NCBI GenBank assembly: GCA_964017065.1
Contig: OZ024786.1
Location: 10,731,047-10,795,046 of the forward strand
DNA: 64,000 nucleotides
Direction: 5' to 3'
Origin: Haliclona indistincta
Lineage: Eukaryota > Porifera > Demospongiae > Haplosclerida > Chalinidae
In this document: positions 46,601 through 55,600 of the stretch, piece by piece
Position numbering within the stretch: position 1 is the stretch's first letter
How the letters are laid out: every line of letters begins with the position of its first letter
Translations under genes and position numbers: made by a program
Notes under the pieces: generated by a model
Told to the model about the DNA's origin: nothing
What the model saw: only the letters and a program-made list of their open reading frames with translations
Database searches by the model: none

Positions 46601-49600
46601 CTCGGCGATTGTGTCGGTGGCGATCCAGCTACTGAGGACTGAGCAAATCTGTACTCCACTTGTCGGCGAGATTAGACTCATGCAATCCAGGAGCACCGCT
46701 GAAATCTCTCCACTCGACTCAGTATTAGATGCGATCCAGAAGCAAATGTCTCCCCACTCGACGATTCGGTGCGATCAAGGAAAACTGAGAAGCTTGCAGT
46801 TCGAAATAAGAAGTCTGTCACGATTCGGTGCGATCAAGGAAAACTGAGAAACTTGCAGTTCGGAATAAGAAGTCTGTCACGATTCGGTGCGATCAAGGAA
46901 AACTGAGAAACCTGCAGTTCGGAACTATTATAGTATAATAGAAGTTTGTCGTCAGTAGCCGTGCTTTATAGAGGCTTTGCGAGGCGTGGTTGGCTGACAT
47001 GTGAAATTTATAATAATTTTTATTAGAAAATTATTGTCATTGTAAAAATAATAAGACTAGTAGAATTATTGTCATTGTAACTTGAATAAGACTAGTATAA
47101 TTATATTTTGTGACTAAGCAGCCATGGTCCTCCAAGTTCAAACTCTGCTGAAGGAGCCAGGAAATGTCTCTGCTCTATGACTGGAAATCTGAATTGTTAT
47201 GTAATATTGACAATAATGGTATAGAACGGAACATGGAATGGTATGGAACGGAACATGGAATGGTATGGAACGGAACATGGAATGGTATGGAACGGAACAT
47301 GGAATGGTATGGAACGGAACATGGAATGGTATAGAACGGAACATGGAATGGTATGGAACGGAACATGGAATGGTATGGAACGGAACATGGAATGGTATGG
47401 AACGGAACATGGAATGGTATAGAACGGAACATGGAATTGTATGGAACGGAACATGGAATAGTATGGAACGGAACACTGTTAATACAATAGGTATGATTCA
47501 CAAAAAGGGAATGGGAATAGAGCAAAACACAACATTGTGATCACTATAGTACACATCACGCACTTGTATTTGTGGATGTGCCCTATAGTACACATGGTCT
47601 ATCAAGGTAGATCTGTCAGTAGTAGGCTCATTCACTAGCTGTATATAACCGTAAGATGACATCAATACTTGGAGTTGAGAATCATGACCAAATAACACAT
47701 CATTATTAAAATCACCCAGTATAACTGTTGGTACACCAGTCGCACTAACATGCTGTAATAATCTAGTCATAAGCTGAACAAGCTGTCTCATAGGTACACT
47801 GGGTGACCTGTATACTACTGCTATTTGTAATCTCTTGTCAGCAACACACACACTGGTAACAAGAGTTTCGATACCATTAGCTACAAACTTCACAGTACTA
47901 GTAGGCTGCATAGCATTAGACACACAGATCATTGTTCCACCCTTGTGATTATTCATTGTTCTATCACATCTCAACACAACATCATGATCAGTGCTAACAA
48001 CAGGTGATGGCTGTGCTGGGGATAACCAGGTCTCACAGAAACATAACACATTAGCACTCATTAGGTCAGTATCTGCTTGTATGTCTGGTAGCTTACCTAC
48101 AATTGATCTAACATTCAGCAATGCTATGGTAACATGACTAGTACATGGTAGGCATTGTAATGGTGGTATAGTCTGTAGCAACTTATTACGCAGTCTAGTC
48201 ATCTCATCATCAACCAGATCACTCTTCCTGATGGCTTTAGGATTGAAATTAACAATATGTAAACCACTCAATGACTTCACTCTACTCAGTGCTACATATA
48301 TTTGACCAGCATTGAACCTAGTACCCATCATATTAACAACAATAGTATCAAGTGTCAATCCCTGTACTTTATGAATAGTAGTAGCCCATGATAGTGTCAG
48401 AGGAAACTGTAATCGTGTAATCTCAGCACCACGCTTGCCTCTAGCTAGAAATGAAACCTCAACTTTGCTCACAGGCACAGCATTGGGATATATTGTATGA
48501 AACCTGCTAGCTTGATGAGCAGTCTGACCAACTTTCTCACAATCAAACTTCACAAGCACAGTGGTTACATCATTGTTATCATTAGTGACTATATGGACCA
48601 CCTCCCCTCTTGCACCATTAACCAACCCATCAGACACAGACACATTAGTGGTCAGCATCACCCTGGCACCAACAGCAATATGCAATATACTATGTAAACC
48701 GCCTGTCTCAGTTCTTTTAGTGGACAATGAGGCTAGATCAATATGCTTAGTTTGACCTGTCACAGCATCACTAGCTTTCACAGCATACCTCCTGACTGTA
48801 CTGGGTATTCTCCTCAACATACTCTCATTATGCTCATCTACATCAGCATTCAGCTTGTACACATGCAATGCTTCACTAGGATAGTCAGGGCTATCAGGGG
48901 ATACCACTCTAGACTCTAGTACAGCAATATCATCATTGGTACAACTAGCAGTTCTCACTCTACACAACAACTCAGCAAATGCACTATCACCTCTTTGCCG
49001 CATAATCTCATCTAGCTCTAAGATTTCAAACTCATCTTGCCATATTGAACCAGACTTATACAACTGCGCATAGCTATCTCTAACAGTACTGAACAACATA
49101 GACTGAGCAACAGGTGGTAACTGATACAAGTCTCCCACAGCTAGTACACTCACTCCACCAAACATTACATCATTAGGCACTCCTTTAATCTGTTGTAATC
49201 TCTTGTGTACCTCTAGTAACATGTCAGCACCAACCATACTCACTTCATCAATAATCAACAACACTAGGTTGGATAGCTTACTACGCAATGTGTTCACCTT
49301 CTCACTACTCAGAGGCTGGAAACCACCATATCTACTTTTACCCAATAGAAATGCTGAGTGTAGCGTCATACCATTCACATTAAAAGCTGCTACACCAGTG
49401 GGAGCTGTTAGCAGTACCAGTACATCATCAGGCTCTACTGATCCAGACTGCTTGATCAACCTAATAGTATCTGACTGTATCAGCCTAATCACATGAGACT
49501 TGCCCACACCACCAGGACCACTCAAGAACACTCTATATGGCTTGATGTGTTCACCTTTCTTCATAGCTAATACTGTTTGCTTACACCAGTGCCTATGGTA

Positions 49601-52600
49601 CATGATCATTGCTCTTTGCTTACTATTCAGACCTCTCATTAGCTCTCTATACTCATCAGGTGGTATTACAGCAGGATTAGCAGCACCTTCATATCTAACA
49701 CTCAAACCACCTGAACCTGTAGTACTACCTTGCACTAGGCTAGCATTGTCTATCAAATCTTGTTGAGCTAGCTCAGTCAGTGTCTCAGCACCTAGTTCAG
49801 CTGCTTGTGCATTACTAGCTTCAGTACTAGGGGCTATCTGACACCAGGCATGCTCAGGTCTATTATCATCATCAACATTAACATTCTCTATATCCTCATT
49901 AGTGTACTTGTTCTCATTCTCAATCACAACAGCTCTAACCTGCTCATAATGCTCAGCATAACTAGCACAACCACCCAGCAGATCTTTCTCCTCATCATAC
50001 CATGGATAATACAACATTAGCTTTGCTCTATACCAATTGCTAACATCACTATCTTTATTGTACTTCCTGAACCTAATCACAGCTTGCTGTCTACGTTCAT
50101 TCATCTGACCATAACCACCAGTTAGTGTAATCTTTTTAGTACTACCCTCACTATCAGTGTCTGGTAATTCATCATTATACACTTCATCATCTTTCTTATT
50201 GTAACATGTGGAATATGAGGCAGCAAATTCAGCTAAACACATGTTCTGGAGTTGCTCTGGTCTATGCTTGTATCTGTCTACTAAGCTCTTCTGAAACACA
50301 TCACTATCTTCCCCATCCAGCTGATCTATTGCATCACGTCCCTTGAGAACAGCAATTCTATCCTTCTTAACATTAGTATCAACAAACACTACAGCTCTAC
50401 TCAATTGTTTCATAGGCAATGACAGCAACCTATACACTGCTTCCTGGGCACTAACTTCTCTGTGGTCTAGAAATGCTGAACCAATCTTTCTCAGCTGTGT
50501 TCTAAGCTCATCTGTTCTCACTTCAGCTGCTACCTGCTTTAGCAACACACCCATTGATTTCTCAGTCTTCATTATGTATGAAGCCACATACATCACACAG
50601 GCATAGGCATCTAGTACATACTGTATATCCATGTTAGCTTGCCATGCTAGCATAACAGAGGGATTGTAGTTATTAACATTCTGCTCATTAGGTTCACGCT
50701 TCAACAACACAACATTACCACCCTTAGTGACCTGTAGTGCTCTAACATACTCATCTCTATCAACACTAGCTCTGGTCAGTACATCATTAATAGTGGCATT
50801 AGGGTCACAGTCTGGCAGCACTTGCCGTACTTTACTCAACACACTCTGAGCCTTGTCATACATTTCACCATCACTACATGGTCTAGCAATGACTGTACTG
50901 GGGCTAGGAGGATGGGGGAAATTGAACCTGCAGCGCTTGTTTCTCTTGCAATATGACGAATGTCTATGCTGCTGGACCATCAACACAAGCTCTTTCAATT
51001 TACAGTCATTAGGCGGAATAGCACATGACACATACTGATCAATGAATGCACACACATCTTCATCACTATCCACACCATACTTTGAAGCATCTTTGACCCA
51101 CAGCACACAATGAGCATGTGGTGACCCTCTAGACTGAAACTCAACTCTTATAGCATAATCAACAATCTCACCCAAAGGCTTGGCTTTAGACTTTAGCACA
51201 TCTTGGAAGAAACTATTCAACCTGTATTGAAAGTGTCTAGCTGCTGTCACAGGGTTGCGTCTTAACCAGTTACTCTTCTCATCAAATGACAATGCTGCTA
51301 CATCATCATCACTGTAACTAACACCATACTGTCTAGCAATGATCTGTATTATATCAGGCCACTTCATATCAGCTGCTGACAGAGTGAAAAACCATGTGGG
51401 AGTACCAAGCTGCCTTATCATTGCTAACAACTCATAAAATGTACGCTGGTAATATGGTGGGGAACCTCTAACATTCTTCAAAAACCTGTAAGCTTTGTCA
51501 GTACGTACATTGTCACTCATAAATGATTTATCTTTCACTTGAGAAGCTGTAATCTGCTGAGTAGGCTTTTGTCTCCATGCAAAGTTATTACCATCATCAA
51601 GCACTTGCTTACATTCAACAATATACTGAGCAACAAATAGGTAATCCAAATCTCTAGCAAATCTACCATCAATATCCTGTAGACGTGCATTGAAATACTT
51701 TCTATAGGTAATCTTTCTCTCTCGCTTATTACCAAAACCACCTTCGCCATAACAAAACTTATCAGGATTACACATGAGCTCAAAGTTGGGATCTGACATG
51801 ATAAACAATGGTTTCTGTCCTTCAGCTGGGGCAATGCTCACTATTTGCTCAGGGTTCTCTAGTGACATCATACTAGCATGAGTACCACCAGTAATCTCTA
51901 GTCTGTGCTGATCACCTGCTGCTATAGTCTCATCATCAATCTCATCACTATTATCATTGGATACTGGGAGGGTATCGTTAGCAACAGTATTGTCTAGAAT
52001 GTCATCAAGACCAACAAAGTGATATTGCATTATTAACCCAAGGCTCAGTGACTGCTCACATACATCATTGATAGGAGTATTCACAGCAATACTGGTACCA
52101 TCCTCATTAGCACAGAACACAATAATGTTCACATCAAACATGTTACACATGACTGATATAGCAATACTATCACCCCAGGCACCTTCACTTAATCTTCTAA
52201 CATACTTCTGATAGCGCAGCTCTTGCTGTAATACAGGGTCTGTAATGGATTCAATATAAGCATCTTCCTCATCAGGTGGTTCATTGTCAGCATTATACCC
52301 ATCACTGCTAGATACTGACTGATGCACAAAGTCACTATAGAAATCACCATAACGTGACAAGTACTGGCACACAGCTTGTCTCAGACTGTTAGCATCAACA
52401 ACATCACGACCTAGATACTGAAGCTGGTATACACATGCATTGAACAAACAGTTGCCATCACTAGGCACATCATGTATTTCAAATCCTTCCTTTCTAGCAA
52501 ACACTTTCAACACATCAGTATAATGAGATACTGGATCACTTGAACCTAAGGCAATACCATTGGGCGGGTCAGAATGTGCATCAGTATCATCATGTTCCAT

Positions 52601-55600
52601 ACTCTCTGGCTGCTCTATCATGCTCATAACAAGCTCTTCATCATCAGCTATAGCACACTCTACCCAATCATCAGTAATGTCTACATCAGCATACAACGTG
52701 TTATTCATTTTAAGCCACTTCAATGCATTGATCAGTTTCTGAGGGGACACATAGTCATACAAATAGTGACCTTTGTACGATAGTTTACGCTTTAGTTTCA
52801 ATGGCACTAACTCACACTCAGAAGGCAATCTTGGTAACATCGTACACACACAGTCTATCTTGGATGGTACATTAACAGCAGGACCATGTATACACCTCTG
52901 TTTACCACTAGGCAGTGCTACCATCTTCATGAAGGGTACACGCAATGATATCAACCTTTGCTCTAGTGCATTCAAACATGACAGCTCAGCAGGCTCACTG
53001 TCTAGTTGCATCCCATTAGCTTTAGCTTGTACTGGCAGGTTACCCCTAGACAAAGCCCCATCACATGTCTTACACACCCACTGTTTACCTTCACCAGTAA
53101 CATAAATATGCTCACACAATTCCCCCAACAACTCTGGGCTAGCTTTAGTGTACTTGTCAGGATTGAAACCATGTACTGAATGCTTATACATCATCCTATG
53201 ACAACATGTACATACACAATCTGGACCAACTTTCACTTTAGCTAGAAATTCCTGAATCACTAATTTAATAGACTTTGACTCAGCTCTAGTTTTGGCTCTA
53301 CAACGACTCTTTGCTCTGCGCTCTTCAGCTTCACTAGCACTCTCATTACATCTTTTTTTAGCTTGGGATAGGCTATTGCGAAGTCTACGGTCATCAGCTT
53401 CACTAGCACTCTCATTACATTTTTTCTTAGCATGGGATAGGCTATCACGAAGTCTGCGCTCTTCAGCTTCACTAGCACTCTCATTACATCTTTTCTTAGC
53501 ATGGGATAGGCTATCACGAAGTCTACGGTCATCAGCTTCACTAGCACTCTCATTACATCTTTTCTTAGCATGGGATAGGCTATTACGAAGTCTACGGTCA
53601 TCAGCTTCACTAGCACTCTCATTACATTTTTTCTTAGCATGGGATAGGCTATCACGAAGTCTGCGCTCTTCAGCTTCACTAGCACTCTCATTACATCTTT
53701 TTTTAGCTTGGGATAGGCTATTGCGAAGTCTACGCTCTTCAGCTTCACTAGCACTCTCATTTTCTTTACAACGGCGTTTGTGGTTTCTATCGCGTACTGA
53801 AGCTTCACCATCACTCTCACAAGCTCTCTTTCTTGCCTTCCTTTCTCTTTCATGAGCCTTACGTAACTTCTTACTGCTGCTGAACACATGGCCACACTTG
53901 TCACAAATAGACTTCTTGCAGTGCAGAAGGTGTTGGCACTCAGGACAGATTTTGTGTAACGGGAGAGTGCCTACAGTGAAGCATCATGTTTTGTACTTAC
54001 ACTGCTTTGTGTATTTAAATGCTCACCAGATGAAGACGAATTGTCAGGGGAACTGTCTACCATCCTACGACTATTGTCAGCTGGAGTGTTGTCAGATGGA
54101 ACTTGGATATTGATTACCGGAGCAGGAGTATTGTCAGCTGGACCAGAAAGATTAGTAAGAGAGTTGTCCGTTGGTCCGGGATTTCTCTCAACGTCACCAG
54201 CGAGAAGTACGAGTAACTGTATTAATACATTCCTACGGCGTGTAGACGTAGAGACACGCCGTAAAGAAGACAGAGTACAGCGATGGCAGACACGATGGAT
54301 CCCCAGATGAGCAACTTGACTATCCGAAGACGGGCTGACAGTAACTGAAATAGACGGTCCGAGACCTAATAGCTTTTGCTGCACCCTTACAATCCATATT
54401 AATAGGGCAGCCTGAATGATAACAACGTGCAGTTTCCCACGTCTTGGCTTTACACGAGGCGCCATGCGTGGAGTAGGAATATAGAACATCAACAAGCGAA
54501 CACGATCAAGTAGAAGGAACATAAAGTTGCATCCACGTGCTTAGTGAGAGGCGTGCCCTCCTTAGTTCAAAGTTCAAAGTTTATTACTGTTGCCCTCTAC
54601 GGGATAATAATGACAAAAACAAGAACTAAGTAGATGAAATAAAAAGATATAGAGTCAGTCTGTGAACTTTAGACATGAGATTTTCTCAGCAAGGTTAATA
54701 AGATCATGAAAGTTCTTGTTCTCCAGCCATTGTATTGTGGTCTCAGTGCTGTATTTTGACTCAGGTAGATGACTTGAAAACAGATGTTCATAATAGTTCG
54801 ATGGAATTTTATTGCCACAATGAGGACATAGTCTCTCACCAAAGGTCGGTCTTGAAAGAGCACTAAAAAACCCCTGCATTAGCTTAGTTCCACGAACACC
54901 CAGCTCAAGTGCCTCATCCCATATGCTTAATAGGTTAGGCGCAGGCGCGGCGCAGGAACTGCTATCTCGCTTGCTATTAATTATGTATAGCTTGCAATGC
55001 CTTGGCGCCCATCGGATCGAGCGTCCGATTTCACTATGCTACCTGCAGTTATTCTACGAAGACAACTGCAGACAATTTGAAGTATTGCAGCCAGCTGGCT
55101 CAGTGCCAGCCCCCATTCGAGGTAATGAAGCTTGAAACCAAAAGTCTATCAGTTCAATTCCGAGCCACTATCGAGTTGGACATGTATAGCAAGTATCAGC
55201 GCTTAGTTTTCAGCCGACGCGGAGTTCTGCCTGCGGACAGAATGAACTAGTGGGTTGCAACTACATGTACATGTATGCAATCAGAAGCCTAGCAGTGCTT
55301 GCTGGAGCTGTCGCTGCTTAGCGATAGCACGATTGATTTCTCAGCACTCACTGTACTACCTTGAGTAAAGAATTGTCTTACAAGCTGTGAAGAAGACTAT
55401 AGTAGATAGCTTTATCTTCAGCGAAGTCCCACAATGCTGAACGAGTCCAGCAATGCCATTCAAGGTAACGAAGCTTTGGAACCAAAAGTCTATCAATTCA
55501 ATTCCGAGGCAACACCGAGTTGAACATGTATTGCAAGTATCAGCGCTTAGTTTTCCGCCGACGCGGAGTTCTGCCTGCGGACAGAATGACAGAATGACAG

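Noticed and set aside
47138..47540. Several overlapping frames on both strands through the 22-bp repeat
   Set aside because: All are periodic translations of the minisatellite and have no domain features.
53260..53904. Long frames overlapping the Helentron protein start (both strands)
   Set aside because: They are shifted readings of the in-frame 69-bp repeat; the frame with the zinc ribbon and OTU/Rep/helicase domains is the real one.
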